A stretch of 64,000 nucleotides of DNA from Verrucomicrobiaceae bacterium. Lineage in GTDB: Bacteria; Verrucomicrobiota; Verrucomicrobiia; Verrucomicrobiales; Verrucomicrobiaceae. Location of the stretch: contig JABTUN010000001.1 of NCBI GenBank assembly GCA_015075365.1, positions 1,364,001 to 1,428,000 on the forward strand. Reading direction: 5' to 3'. The notes under the pieces are model-generated. The model was not told where the DNA came from. It searched no databases and worked only from the letters and a program-made list of their open reading frames with translations. This document shows positions 1-9,675 of the stretch, in pieces (within the stretch, counting starts at the first letter, position 1; the number at the start of each line of letters is the position of its first letter). Position numbers and translations under genes: made by a program.

Positions 1-77
1 AGCGCCGCCCGATCCGAATCCGGCACGTCGCTCCAAAAGGAGCGCGGCCAAAGCGGATCAGAAGGGGCGGAGGTCAT
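1..77 (-). CDS. jetB: Wadjet JetB-like protein, N-terminal fragment
   Basis: An ATG at 77 on the minus strand opens a reading frame that runs off the window edge after 25 codons (begins MTSAPSDPLWPRSFWSDV). It lies 34 bases downstream of the jetA stop and in the same orientation. In Wadjet loci the order is jetA-jetB-jetC-jetD, and JetB (DUF4194) is the kleisin-associated partner of the SMC-like JetC. The assignment rests mainly on position, since only the N-terminus is visible. It could be another small protein, but the spacing and the JetA neighbour make JetB the best guess. Confidence 0.5.
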   Translation of the reverse strand, partial: MTSAPSDPLWPRSFWSDVPDSDRAA

Positions 78-111
78 GGGGGCGGCGATGATGGCGTGGT
101 GCTGGGTTTGC

Positions 112-1590
112 TCAACCTTCTCTTGTGATCGCAAATCGCTCCACGCGATGCCCGGCGATCTCGTCGTGCTCCAAAATGTGCGGTTCGAGGCCGTTGCGGC
201 GGCGGAAGCCGTCCACGCTCCAGCGGACACGTTTGCCGGCGAGAGCGGGCGCGTGCTCGTAGGCCACGGCGGCGAGCAGATCGAGCAGGTCGTCGGTGGT
301 TTCGAGGGTGATGTCCTCGGTGCTTGTGGTGCGGCCTTTGGCGGGCAAAAGCTTTGCCACGAGTCGTGCGGCACGTTGCGGCGTGAGAGCGAGGCGCTGG
401 CGCTCCTTCCACGCGGCGAGCACGTCGTCCTCGCTTTGCTTCGAGGCACCGGTTTCGCCAAAACGCAGATCGACGGGCGATTTCGTGCGCCGTGGCTTGT
501 AGAGCGATTCGGTGCCGAAGAAGAACCGCGTCTCCACACAGCGCGGCGCGAAGTCGGCGCTCTGACCGGCGAACTCGGAGAAGCGACCGCCCGCATGCGC
601 GGCATTGATCGCATCGCAGTAAGCTTTCACAATTTCCGGCCGACGGCCGCGCAGCTCCGTCTGATAGCGGTAACGCTGCTGGCTGAGGCGGTTGAAGGCG
701 GCCATGCGCAGGTCGATGGCCTCCGCGCGGCGTTTCAGACCGCCGAGATCGCGCTCCAGCCGCGTGAGCATCGCCACCGCGTGGTCGTAGGCATCGGCGT
801 CGTCATAGCCGTAGTGCTCACGCAGGCCGGAAGCGAGGCGTTCGCGCATGAGCGGATCGTCGTGGCACTCGGAGACGGCGCTGCGGGCATTTTCGATGCG
901 CGTGAGCAGCCCGCCGCGACGCAGCGCATCATAGCACACCATGTGCTGCCCTTGGCCGAACTCCTCATAAAGCAGGTTCAGCGTGTCCGCGGCCGTGGTC
1001 GTCTGCCTTTGGCGCTGCTCAAAGCCGGTGACGATTTTTTCCACCGCATGCAGTTGCTCAATCGCCCGCTCCAGACGCTGCGTGAGGTCGGTGATGGTCG
1101 AGCGGAGCTGATCGGGCGGCTGGATCTGCGGATCGAGCACGCCGCGCTCCTCGAGCGTCTGGCAAAGCCCGCGCAGCGTGTCCGCGAACGTTTTGAGCTC
1201 CGCCACGCGATCCTCCGCAAGGTCTCGCAGCATGCGCAGCAGCGGCCGCAGCCCAGGCGTGATCACCGCCCAGCGCTCATGCAGCCCGAGCGTCTGATCC
1301 TCCAGCCAGCCCGCCGCGATGAGGCGGTTGAAAAATTGCCCCGCCCGCTGCCGCGCATCCCGCAGCGCCGCGCCCTCATCCTCCGCCAGCAGCGACAGCG
1401 GATGCCGCGCGATGACTTCCTTGATGATCTCAATCGTCTCCCGCTGTGAAAGCCTTCCTGCCTCGCCCGCCTCATCAATCAGACGATCCGCACAATCCAC
1501 ATACACCGGCGCCGAAGGCCGCGCCAACGGCCGGAAAAAATCCGCCGAGACGCTGCGGCTGAGTCGGGTGCTGAGAGTTTCGGAAGGCAT
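112..1590 (-). CDS. jetA: Wadjet anti-plasmid defence protein JetA (DUF5716-like)
   Basis: The 492-residue product resembles the JetA family. JetA is the kleisin-like subunit (MukF/MksF analogue) of the Wadjet complex, which recognises and helps cleave circular plasmid DNA together with JetB, JetC and the nuclease JetD. Visible features are an N-terminal winged-helix-like region starting near ADFFRPLARPSAPVY, a long helical middle rich in Leu, Glu and Arg, and a charged C-terminus. The start chosen is ATG at 1590. A TTG at 1629 in the same frame adds 13 residues of non-family sequence and looks unlikely. No strong Shine-Dalgarno is visible at either. jetB begins 34 bases downstream and the rest of the locus lies outside the window. 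Family recognition is from memory of the sequence pattern. Confidence 0.75.
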   Translation of the reverse strand: MPSETLSTRLSRSVSADFFRPLARPSAPVYVDCADRLIDEAGEAGRLSQRETIEIIKEVIARHPLSLLAEDEGAALRDARQRAGQFFNRLIAAGWLEDQTLGLHERWAVITPGLRPLLRMLRDLAEDRVAELKTFADTLRGLCQTLEERGVLDPQIQPPDQLRSTITDLTQRLERAIEQLHAVEKIVTGFEQRQRQTTTAADTLNLLYEEFGQGQHMVCYDALRRGGLLTRIENARSAVSECHDDPLMRERLASGLREHYGYDDADAYDHAVAMLTRLERDLGGLKRRAEAIDLRMAAFNRLSQQRYRYQTELRGRRPEIVKAYCDAINAAHAGGRFSEFAGQSADFAPRCVETRFFFGTESLYKPRRTKSPVDLRFGETGASKQSEDDVLAAWKERQRLALTPQRAARLVAKLLPAKGRTTSTEDITLETTDDLLDLLAAVAYEHAPALAGKRVRWSVDGFRRRNGLEPHILEHDEIAGHRVERFAITREG

Positions 1591-1745
1591 CAGAGCCGCG
1601 CATGATGCGGAGGCGCGGCACGGTGGCAACCATGCACCGAATCATTCATGAATCGGCTCACCAAACCACAAACTGAAAATATGGCAGCCGGTCGGGTGGG
1701 ATTGAAGGCGAAGAAGAGGTGAGCCGGAACCGTATTCATGACGCG

Positions 1746-3107
1746 ATGGCCTCACGACTTCTCTCTGCTCTCTTTCTTGCCACCATTTCCCTTCACGCGG
1801 GTGATTTCCGCGTCGGTGCCGCGCGGGTGGACATCACGCCGAAGGACGGCACGCCGCTGGGCGGCTACTACCGCTTTCGCGGCTCGGCTGGCGTGCTCGA
1901 TCCGCTCTACGCGAAGACGATTGTCATGGAAAAGGACGGCGTGCATGCCGCCATCGTCGTTCTCGACCTCTCCGGCACCGTGCGGCCCATCGTGGCGGCG
2001 GCACGGAAGGCGATTCAAGAGCAATGCGGCATCGAGGGCGATCATGTGCTCATCTCCGGCACGCACACGCACACCGGGCCGCAGCAGCCGCGTGAGTCGA
2101 TGATGGATGACATCACGAAGGTGAACTCGCCCGCTGGCCTCAGCTACACGAGCTCATTGCCGGGCTGGATCGCTGACTCAGTGAAGCAGGCGAAGGCCAG
2201 GCTCGCGCCGGTGAAAGCCAGCGCTGCCATCGGGCGGGCGGAGGGCATCAGTTTCAACCGCCGTATCCTGCGTGAAGGCCAGAAGGAAGCCATCTGGCAG
2301 CCGCAGAAGCTCACGCCGCAGGACCGTCCCGCCGGGCCGGTCGATCCCGATGTCGGTGTGCTGGTCTTTGACGCGGGTGACAAGCCTGTCGCGTCATTGC
2401 TGAATTTTGCGATGCATCCCACGTCTGTTGGGGGCGGAGTGAAAATATCCGCCGACTATCCCGGGGTGTTCACAAGGCTCGTCAGCGAGCGTCATGGCGC
2501 GGAAATGATCTCCGTCTTTGCCAACGGCTGCTGCGGCAACATCAACCACAACGACTACGTCAATGGCAAACGCCGAAGCACGCTCGAACTCGGCACCGCG
2601 CTGGCCGATGCCGTCGATGCCGCGTGGCCGCAGTTGAAACCCGTGGAGACGTTCGCTCCTCGCATCCGGTCGGAACAAGTCACGCTCACCCGCCGCAGCT
2701 TCACCGAGGCACAGATTGCCAAGGCGAAGGACATGGCGGCCAACATGCTCACCAAAAACTTTGGCACTGTGCCGATGGCGGAGACCGTCTGCATCCTGGA
2801 AACGCTCGACAAGAAGGACAAGCCGCTGCTCGCCGAGGTGCAGGTCATCGCGATCAGCGATGAAGTCGCCATCGTGGCACTACCGGGCGAAATCTTTGTC
2901 GAGCTCGGCCTCGCGCTCAAAAAAGCCTCGCCCTTCAAGCACACCTTCATCGCGGAACTTGCCAATGGCAGCATCGGCTACGTCCCGAACCAGGAAGCCT
3001 GGCCGCAGGGCAATTACGAGATCGTCAGCGCGCGCTGCGAGGCCGGCAGCGGCGAAAAACTGGTCGAAGTCGCGTTGAAGCTGTTAGGCGAGGTGAAAAA
3101 GCGCTGA
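1746..3107 (+). CDS. Secreted neutral/alkaline ceramidase-like protein
   Basis: The protein (453 residues) has a signal peptide (MASRLLSALFLATISLHAGD) followed by the opening of the neutral/alkaline non-lysosomal ceramidase fold, FRVGAARVDITPKDGTPLGGY. It has an internal histidine motif GTHTHTGPQ and a Gly/Cys-rich FANGCCGNINHND segment that fit the zinc site and substrate pocket of that superfamily. Such proteins are common in Planctomycetes and Verrucomicrobia and are usually annotated only by this domain; the true substrate is unknown. ATG 1746 was preferred over GTG 1719 because it places the hydrophobic signal peptide at the terminus. It is followed at once by an ABC importer operon, but there is no clear functional link. 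Confidence 0.8.
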   Translation: MASRLLSALFLATISLHAGDFRVGAARVDITPKDGTPLGGYYRFRGSAGVLDPLYAKTIVMEKDGVHAAIVVLDLSGTVRPIVAAARKAIQEQCGIEGDHVLISGTHTHTGPQQPRESMMDDITKVNSPAGLSYTSSLPGWIADSVKQAKARLAPVKASAAIGRAEGISFNRRILREGQKEAIWQPQKLTPQDRPAGPVDPDVGVLVFDAGDKPVASLLNFAMHPTSVGGGVKISADYPGVFTRLVSERHGAEMISVFANGCCGNINHNDYVNGKRRSTLELGTALADAVDAAWPQLKPVETFAPRIRSEQVTLTRRSFTEAQIAKAKDMAANMLTKNFGTVPMAETVCILETLDKKDKPLLAEVQVIAISDEVAIVALPGEIFVELGLALKKASPFKHTFIAELANGSIGYVPNQEAWPQGNYEIVSARCEAGSGEKLVEVALKLLGEVKKR

Positions 3108-3182
3108 TTGATCGCGAGCCGGCATCAAAGCAATGCTGAACGGGTATTTTCGACATGGGGCCATCTGACCGTTAATAGATGG

Positions 3183-4253
3183 GTGAAACTCATCAGCACC
3201 ACCTTTCTCTGTGGAGCGCTCTGGCTGGCCCTGATCACGGGCATGCACGGATCGCTGAATCTGAAATGGTTCGCGTTCAAAGTGCCCGGTGCGGCGGCGG
3301 AATCCGAGAAGTTCCGCATCGGTTTTCTCCCGGTGACGTGCCATCTGACCTGCCCGGTGACGGATTTTATCAATCAGCAGGTCGAGGGGCAGAGCAGCTT
3401 CGAGCCGGTGCGCTTTAGCGGGTGGCCTGAGCTGAAGGAGGCCTTTCTCTCCGGCTACACGCCCGCCACCTTCATCCTGGCACCGATGGCGATGGCGCTG
3501 CGCGAGCAGGGCGTTCCGATCAAGGTGGTCTATCTCGGGCATCGCGACGGCAGTGCTGTGATGGTGCACAAAGATTCCAAAATCTATCGCATGGAAGACC
3601 TTCGTGGAAAGCGCATCGCGGTGCCGAACCGCTACTCGAACCAGCGCCTGCTGGTCTTCCGCGCACTGCGTAACGCGGGCATGACGATCAAGGACATCGA
3701 GCTGGTGGAAATGCCACCGCCCGACATGCCGGCCGCGCTTTACTCGAAGGCGGTGGACGCCATCTCCAGCGGCGAGCCTTTCATGGGGCAGACCGAGATC
3801 GACGGCTATGGCCGCGTGCTGTGGCTGACAAAGGATGTGTGGCCGAACTTCATCTCGTGCGTGCTGGCGGTGCATGAGGACTTCATCAAGAACGATCGCG
3901 CGACCGTCCAGCGCCTCGTCGATGGCATCGCCAGCAGCGGGAAATGGATCGACCAGAGCATGGACAACCGCATGGATGCCGCGAAATTTGTGGCGAAGAA
4001 CTACTACAACCAGCACCCGCGCCTGCTGGAGTTCGTGCTTAGCAAGCCGCCGGACCGTGTGACCTACACGAACCTCGCGCTGCGGAAGCCGGACTTTGAA
4101 GAGATCGAGGATCTGGCGCGTGAGGCGGGTATCATCGGCGGCGATGTGCGCTTTGAAGACTACACGGACGCCTCCTTTGTGCCGGAAGCCTCGGCGATGA
4201 ACGCCTCTGCCTACGAGGGCCTGAAGGGTGGCGAGGTGCCGCCGAGGAAATAG
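3183..4253 (+). CDS. ABC transporter substrate-binding protein (NrtA/SsuA/TauA-like)
   Basis: The product (356 residues from a GTG start) has an N-terminal hydrophobic segment (ISTTFLCGALWLALITGM) and then a type II periplasmic-binding fold. The stretch FRIGFLPVTCHLTCPV is the first strand and substrate loop of the NMT1/NrtA/SsuA class, and DLRGKRIAVPNRYSNQ is the hinge-side motif shared by these proteins. It would capture a small organic or inorganic anion outside the inner membrane and pass it to the permease encoded next. The frame is open up to a TTG at 3108, directly after the previous stop. I chose GTG 3183 because it starts just before the hydrophobic stretch, but no convincing ribosome-binding site decides it. 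The substrate cannot be told from sequence. Confidence 0.8.
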   Translation: MKLISTTFLCGALWLALITGMHGSLNLKWFAFKVPGAAAESEKFRIGFLPVTCHLTCPVTDFINQQVEGQSSFEPVRFSGWPELKEAFLSGYTPATFILAPMAMALREQGVPIKVVYLGHRDGSAVMVHKDSKIYRMEDLRGKRIAVPNRYSNQRLLVFRALRNAGMTIKDIELVEMPPPDMPAALYSKAVDAISSGEPFMGQTEIDGYGRVLWLTKDVWPNFISCVLAVHEDFIKNDRATVQRLVDGIASSGKWIDQSMDNRMDAAKFVAKNYYNQHPRLLEFVLSKPPDRVTYTNLALRKPDFEEIEDLAREAGIIGGDVRFEDYTDASFVPEASAMNASAYEGLKGGEVPPRK

Positions 4254-4267
4254 ACTTTCGTCCTCGT

Positions 4268-5029
4268 ATGAACCGCCTCATCTCCATCTTCCTGCCCCTC
4301 TCGACAGCGGTCATTTTCCTGGTCGTGTGGCACTTTTTGGTGCGCCTCTCCGGCAGCGATCTCTTCCCAACGCCCATGGAGGTCGTGCGTGGCATCCGCG
4401 AGTTGATCGAGAAAGGTCTGCTCCTGAAATACATCGTCGCATCGCTGTTTCGCGTGAGCTGGGGCTTCATGCTGGCAGTGCTTGTTGGCGTGCCGCTAGG
4501 TTTGATCCTCGGCTGGTTCCGCGCCGCGTTTCAGGCGCTGAACCCGATGATCCAGATCCTGCGCCCGATCTCGCCCATCGCCTGGATACCCGTGGCGATC
4601 CTGTGGTTCGGCATTGATGACACCGCGCCCGTTTTCCTCATCTTCCTCGCCAGCGTGTTCCCGATCACCGTGTCCTCCATGGCCGCGGTACAGAACATGC
4701 AGCTCGTCTATCTGCGAGCCGCGCAGAACTTTGGTGTGAAGGGTCCTCAACTCTTCCGCCGCGTCATTCTGCCCGCCGCGCTGCCGCAGATCATCACCGG
4801 CATCCGCATCGCGCTCGGCATCGCCTGGCTGGTGGTGGTGGCGGCGGAAATGATCGCCGTGAACAGCGGGCTTGGTTATCTCATCATCGACGCGCGCAAC
4901 GCCGGCAAACGCTACGACCTCGTGGTCGCCGGCATGGTGATGATCGGACTGATCGGGCTGGTGCTCGATCTCTTGATCCGACAGCTTGAAAAATTCGACG
5001 AAGTGAAATGGGGCTATGGACAACGCTAA
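4268..5029 (+). CDS. ABC transporter permease (NrtB/SsuC/TauC-like)
   Basis: This 253-residue integral membrane protein is of the binding-protein-dependent transport type. It has about six hydrophobic segments, starting with LISIFLPLSTAVIFLVVWHF. The EAA loop that docks the ATPase is visible as RAAQNFGVKGPQLFRRVILP, with its conserved glycine. PLGLILGWFRA and a C-terminal GMVMIGLIGLVLDLLI helix are typical of SsuC/TauC. It sits 14 bases after the binding protein and overlaps the ATPase gene by 14 bases, so the three form one transcription unit. Confidence 0.9.
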   Translation: MNRLISIFLPLSTAVIFLVVWHFLVRLSGSDLFPTPMEVVRGIRELIEKGLLLKYIVASLFRVSWGFMLAVLVGVPLGLILGWFRAAFQALNPMIQILRPISPIAWIPVAILWFGIDDTAPVFLIFLASVFPITVSSMAAVQNMQLVYLRAAQNFGVKGPQLFRRVILPAALPQIITGIRIALGIAWLVVVAAEMIAVNSGLGYLIIDARNAGKRYDLVVAGMVMIGLIGLVLDLLIRQLEKFDEVKWGYGQR

Positions 5030-5804
5030 ATCACTCATCCACGTCCGCGATTGCTGGAAGTCTTTCCCTGGCAAGAAACCCGGGGAGCAAGTTCATGTGT
5101 TGGAGCGGGTGAACTTGAATGTAGATGCCGGCGAGTTCGTCTGCGTCGTCGGACCGTCCGGCTGCGGCAAATCCACATTGCTGAACATCATCGGCGGGTT
5201 CTTCAAAGAATCGCGGGGCGAGGTCAGGGTGGCCGGAGCGCCGGTGAATGGCCCTGATCCGCGCCGCATTTTTGTCTTCCAGGAAAACGGCGTCTTTCCC
5301 TGGCTCACCGTCGAGGAAAACATCGGCTTCGGCCTCATGTCGCGCCCGGCGGAGGAGCGGAAGGAGCGCGTCACTCATTATATCAACATGGTCGGCCTCA
5401 GCGGCTTCGAGAAATCGTATCCGCGCGAGCTTTCCGGCGGCATGAGGCAGCGCGTGGAGATCGCACGCGCCCTCGCCGCCAATGCCGAGGTGCTTTACAT
5501 GGACGAACCTTTCGGCGCGCTCGACTTCCTCACGCGCATCAAGATGCGCACCGACTTGATCCGCATCTGGCAGGCGGAGAAGAAGACCCTGGTCTTCGTG
5601 ACGCATGATATCGAAGAGGCCGTGCAGCTCGCCGACCGTGTGGTCGTCATGAGCAAACGCCCTGCCACCGTGGCGGAGGAGGTCGTCGTGAACTTGCCGC
5701 GTCCGCGCGATCTCGACTCTCCCGGCTACCTCGCCGCGCGCGACCGGATCTTTGCCATCATGGGCATGGACGTGCATGGCGGCGGCACCGGCGATCCGAA
5801 GTAA
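5016..5804 (+). CDS. ABC transporter ATP-binding protein (SsuB/TauB-like)
   Basis: This is the 262-residue ATPase of the importer. Walker A is GPSGCGKST, the Q-loop lies in RRIFVFQENGVFPW, the signature is LSGGMRQRVEIARALA, Walker B is VLYMDEPFGALD, and the switch histidine is in FVTHDIEEAVQLADR. These are exactly the motifs of nitrate/sulfonate/bicarbonate importer ATPases. Its start overlaps the permease end by 14 bases, which implies translational coupling. Nothing looks degraded. An FAD-dependent enzyme follows after 35 bases, so it may be cotranscribed with the importer. Confidence 0.93.
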   Translation: MDNAKSLIHVRDCWKSFPGKKPGEQVHVLERVNLNVDAGEFVCVVGPSGCGKSTLLNIIGGFFKESRGEVRVAGAPVNGPDPRRIFVFQENGVFPWLTVEENIGFGLMSRPAEERKERVTHYINMVGLSGFEKSYPRELSGGMRQRVEIARALAANAEVLYMDEPFGALDFLTRIKMRTDLIRIWQAEKKTLVFVTHDIEEAVQLADRVVVMSKRPATVAEEVVVNLPRPRDLDSPGYLAARDRIFAIMGMDVHGGGTGDPK

Positions 5805-5839
5805 TCCACTTGTCGTTTTCCAACGTAACCCCTACCACC

Positions 5840-7096
5840 ATGAACCACCATCACGACGTTGTCATCATCGGCGGCGGCCCCGCCGGCACCAGCACAGCCT
5901 CGCTCCTGGCGGAGTACGGGCACAAGGTGCTCGTCCTCGAGCGCGAGAAGTTCCCCCGCTACCACATCGGCGAGTCGTTGATTCCCTTCACGTTCGGGCC
6001 GCTGGAGCGGCTGGGGCTGATCCCGACGATGAAGAAAAGCCACTTCACGAAAAAGTACAGCGTCAGCTTTGTGCAGCCGGACGGGAAGCGCTCCCAGCCC
6101 TTCTATTTTTTCAACCGTTATGACCGCGAAACCATCGCCCAGACCTGGCAGGTTCGGCGTTCTGAATTTGATCTCATACTCATGAATCACGCCCGAGCGA
6201 AAGGCGCGGAGGTGCGTGAGGAGACGACCGTCACGAAGCTGCTCAAGGACGACAGCGGTCGGGTCATCGGTGTGGAGGCACAGACGAAGGACGGAGAAAG
6301 GCAGCATCTGCTCGCCAAGCTCGTGATCGACGCGTCTGGCAAGGAGGCATTCTCCACGCTGCGCGAGGGCTGGCGCATGAAAGACCCATATCTCAACAAA
6401 GTGGCCGTGTGGACCTATTACAAGGGCTCGAAACGCGAACCCGGCATCGACGAAGGAGCCACCACCATCGCGTTTGTGCCCAACAAGGGCTGGTTCTGGC
6501 ACATCCCCATGCATGATGACATGGTCAGCGTCGGTGTCGTGGCCGAGGGCAAGTATTTGAGCCGTGATGGAGTGAAAGACCCGAAGGCCATCTTCGAGCG
6601 CGAGATCAGCGAAAACAAATGGATCGAAGAGCACCTCTCGCAGGGCAGCTCCACCGGCCAGTACTGGATCACGAGCGAGTACAGCTTCCATTCGAAGTTT
6701 GGCGCCTCACCGGGCCTTCTGCTGGTGGGAGATGCCTATGCCTTTCTGGACCCGGTTTTCAGCAGCGGCGTGATGCTGGCGCTGAAAAGCGGTGTTCTGG
6801 CAGCGGACGCCGTCCACGCGGCTTTGAAGGCCAACGATGTGTCTCCGGAGCGCTTCGCCGAGTACGGCCGCCTCATGCGCGAGGGCGTCGAGAACATGCG
6901 AAAGCTTGTTTATGCCTTCTACGACCCGAATTTCTCCTTCAAGGAGGTCGTGATGAAGTATCCCGAGGCTGGCGACGAGATCACCGACTGCCTCAGCGGA
7001 GATGTGAACAAGGACTACTCCAGTCTGTGGACCAAAATCCGCGAATTCGCCCCCCTGCCGGAAAGCCTGCCCTACGGCATGCCGCTGGCGGCATGA
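5840..7096 (+). CDS. FAD-dependent oxidoreductase, flavin halogenase-like family
   Basis: The product (418 residues) begins with a dinucleotide-binding motif [19 protein letters not shown], followed by [18 protein letters not shown], a sequence typical of flavin-dependent halogenases and related geranylgeranyl-reductase-like monooxygenases. A WFWHIP segment matches the WxWxIP motif used to recognise FAD halogenases, and [18 protein letters not shown] is the second FAD-contact motif. It may chlorinate or hydroxylate an aromatic or carrier-bound substrate with reduced FAD, but many bacterial members of this family have no proven activity. The start is ATG 5840; a TTG at 5810 is in frame but less likely. 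The position right after the importer suggests, without proving, that it acts on the imported compound. Confidence 0.75.
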   Translation: MNHHHDVVIIGGGPAGTSTASLLAEYGHKVLVLEREKFPRYHIGESLIPFTFGPLERLGLIPTMKKSHFTKKYSVSFVQPDGKRSQPFYFFNRYDRETIAQTWQVRRSEFDLILMNHARAKGAEVREETTVTKLLKDDSGRVIGVEAQTKDGERQHLLAKLVIDASGKEAFSTLREGWRMKDPYLNKVAVWTYYKGSKREPGIDEGATTIAFVPNKGWFWHIPMHDDMVSVGVVAEGKYLSRDGVKDPKAIFEREISENKWIEEHLSQGSSTGQYWITSEYSFHSKFGASPGLLLVGDAYAFLDPVFSSGVMLALKSGVLAADAVHAALKANDVSPERFAEYGRLMREGVENMRKLVYAFYDPNFSFKEVVMKYPEAGDEITDCLSGDVNKDYSSLWTKIREFAPLPESLPYGMPLAA

Positions 7097-7157
7097 CCGG
7101 CACCCATGCCTTGCATCCCGGCAGCGACTCGCCACACTGGCGGCCCTTTTTCCCGCC

Positions 7158-8393
7158 ATGGCCTACATCAACGAAAACTACAACAAGCTCAAAGCCGGTT
7201 ACCTCTTCCCTGAAATTGCCCGCCGCGTGAAAGCCTTCACCGAGGTGAACCCGGAGGCCGCGAAGCGCCTGATCCGTTGTGGCATCGGCGATGTGACGGA
7301 GGCGCTCCCCGAAGCCGTGCGCACCGCCATGCACAAAGCCGTCGATGAGATGGGCGACCGCAACACCTTCCGCGGTTACGGCCCGGAGCAGGGTTACGAC
7401 TTCCTCCGCAATGCCATCGCCGAGCACGATTTCAAATCCCGCGGCATCAACGTCGAGGCCGATGAGATCTTCATCTCCGACGGCAGCAAGTGCGACACCG
7501 GCAACATTCTCGACATCTTCGGCGCGGGGAACAAGATCGCCATCACCGACCCGGTGTATCCTGTTTACGTCGATACCAACGTCATGGCCGGCAACACGGG
7601 CGACGCCGATGAAAGCGGCGCTTACGCCGGTCTGCACTACCTCAAATGCACGCCCGCGAACGGTTTCGTCCCGGAGATCCCGAACGAGCCCGTCGATCTG
7701 GCCTACCTCTGCTACCCGAACAATCCCACCGGCGCTGTCGCCACGCGTGCGCAGCTTGAGGCCTGGGTCAAATACGCCCTCGCGAACGGCACCACGCTCC
7801 TCTACGACGCTGCTTACGAGGCCTTCATCCGCGATCCGGAGCTGCCGCGTTCCATTTACGAGATCCCCGGTGCACGCGATTGCGCCATCGAGTTCCGCAG
7901 CTTCTCGAAGAACGGCGGTTTCACAGGCGTGCGTTGCGGCATCGTCGTCATTCCGAAGGGTTTGATGGGCAAAACGAAGGCCGGCGGCAAGCAGGCCATC
8001 CATCCGCTCTGGAGCCGTCGTCACAGCACGAAATTCAACGGCACCAGCTACATTGTGCAACGCGGCGCCGAGGCCATCTACAGCCCCGAGGGCAAGGAGC
8101 AGGTCAAAGCGCTCATCGAGCACTACATGGGCAACGCGAAGCTGCTCGTCGAAGCCTGCAAGAAGGCTGGTCTCGCCGTTTATGGCGGTGTGAACGCTCC
8201 GTATGTGTGGGTCGGCTGCCCGAACGGGCTCACGAGCTGGCAGATGTTCGACAAGATGCTCAACGAGGCGAATGTGGTCATCACGCCCGGCAGCGGCTTC
8301 GGCAGCGCTGGCGAAGGCTACTTCCGCATCAGCGCCTTCAACAGCCGCTCGAACGTCGAAGAAGTCTGCCGCCGCATCGCCGCTTTGGTGTGA
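7158..8393 (+). CDS. dapL: LL-diaminopimelate aminotransferase
   Basis: This PLP-dependent class I/II aminotransferase has 411 residues. It converts tetrahydrodipicolinate to LL-2,6-diaminopimelate in one step for lysine and peptidoglycan synthesis, the route used by Verrucomicrobia, Chlamydiae and plants. The N-terminus [20 protein letters not shown], the [13 protein letters not shown] segment, [19 protein letters not shown] and the PLP-lysine motif [14 protein letters not shown] are all characteristic of DapL. Its length is normal for the family. It stands 61 bases after the flavoenzyme gene and ends at a strong hairpin shared with the convergent sucB. Confidence 0.95.
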   Translation: MAYINENYNKLKAGYLFPEIARRVKAFTEVNPEAAKRLIRCGIGDVTEALPEAVRTAMHKAVDEMGDRNTFRGYGPEQGYDFLRNAIAEHDFKSRGINVEADEIFISDGSKCDTGNILDIFGAGNKIAITDPVYPVYVDTNVMAGNTGDADESGAYAGLHYLKCTPANGFVPEIPNEPVDLAYLCYPNNPTGAVATRAQLEAWVKYALANGTTLLYDAAYEAFIRDPELPRSIYEIPGARDCAIEFRSFSKNGGFTGVRCGIVVIPKGLMGKTKAGGKQAIHPLWSRRHSTKFNGTSYIVQRGAEAIYSPEGKEQVKALIEHYMGNAKLLVEACKKAGLAVYGGVNAPYVWVGCPNGLTSWQMFDKMLNEANVVITPGSGFGSAGEGYFRISAFNSRSNVEEVCRRIAALV

Positions 8394-8402
8394 TGCTGGC
8401 AA

Positions 8403-8450
8403 GGGCTGCCTGCGCACCGGAAAAGGCCGGGCGCAGGCGAACAACAGCCC
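8403..8450. terminator. Bidirectional terminator-like hairpin between dapL and sucB
   Basis: The gap between the two convergent genes can fold into one long stem. GGGCT (8403-8407) pairs with AGCCC (8446-8450), GCCTGCGC (8408-8415) pairs with GCGCAGGC (8431-8438), and CCGG (8417-8420) pairs with CCGG (8427-8430), around an AAAAGG loop. There is no clear T-tract, so it may work as a transcription barrier for both genes rather than as a textbook intrinsic terminator. Confidence 0.5.
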
Positions 8451-8451
8451 A

Positions 8452-9555
<1,104 letters not shown>

Positions 9556-9675
9556 GGTTTGCGAGGGGAAAGGGAGTTTGCGGGGAAAAGTGCTCGGTGT
9601 TCAGTGCCGGGTGCTCAGTCGGGCCAGCGATACAGTTTGAAGACTGGGCGCTGAGAACTGGGCACTTCGGGCCGG

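Noticed and set aside
1654..1726. Inverted repeat CGGCTCACC / GGTGAGCCG in the gap between jetA and the ceramidase-like gene
   Set aside because: The 9-bp arms are 55 bases apart, with no sign of a terminator or a binding-site pattern; chance is likely.
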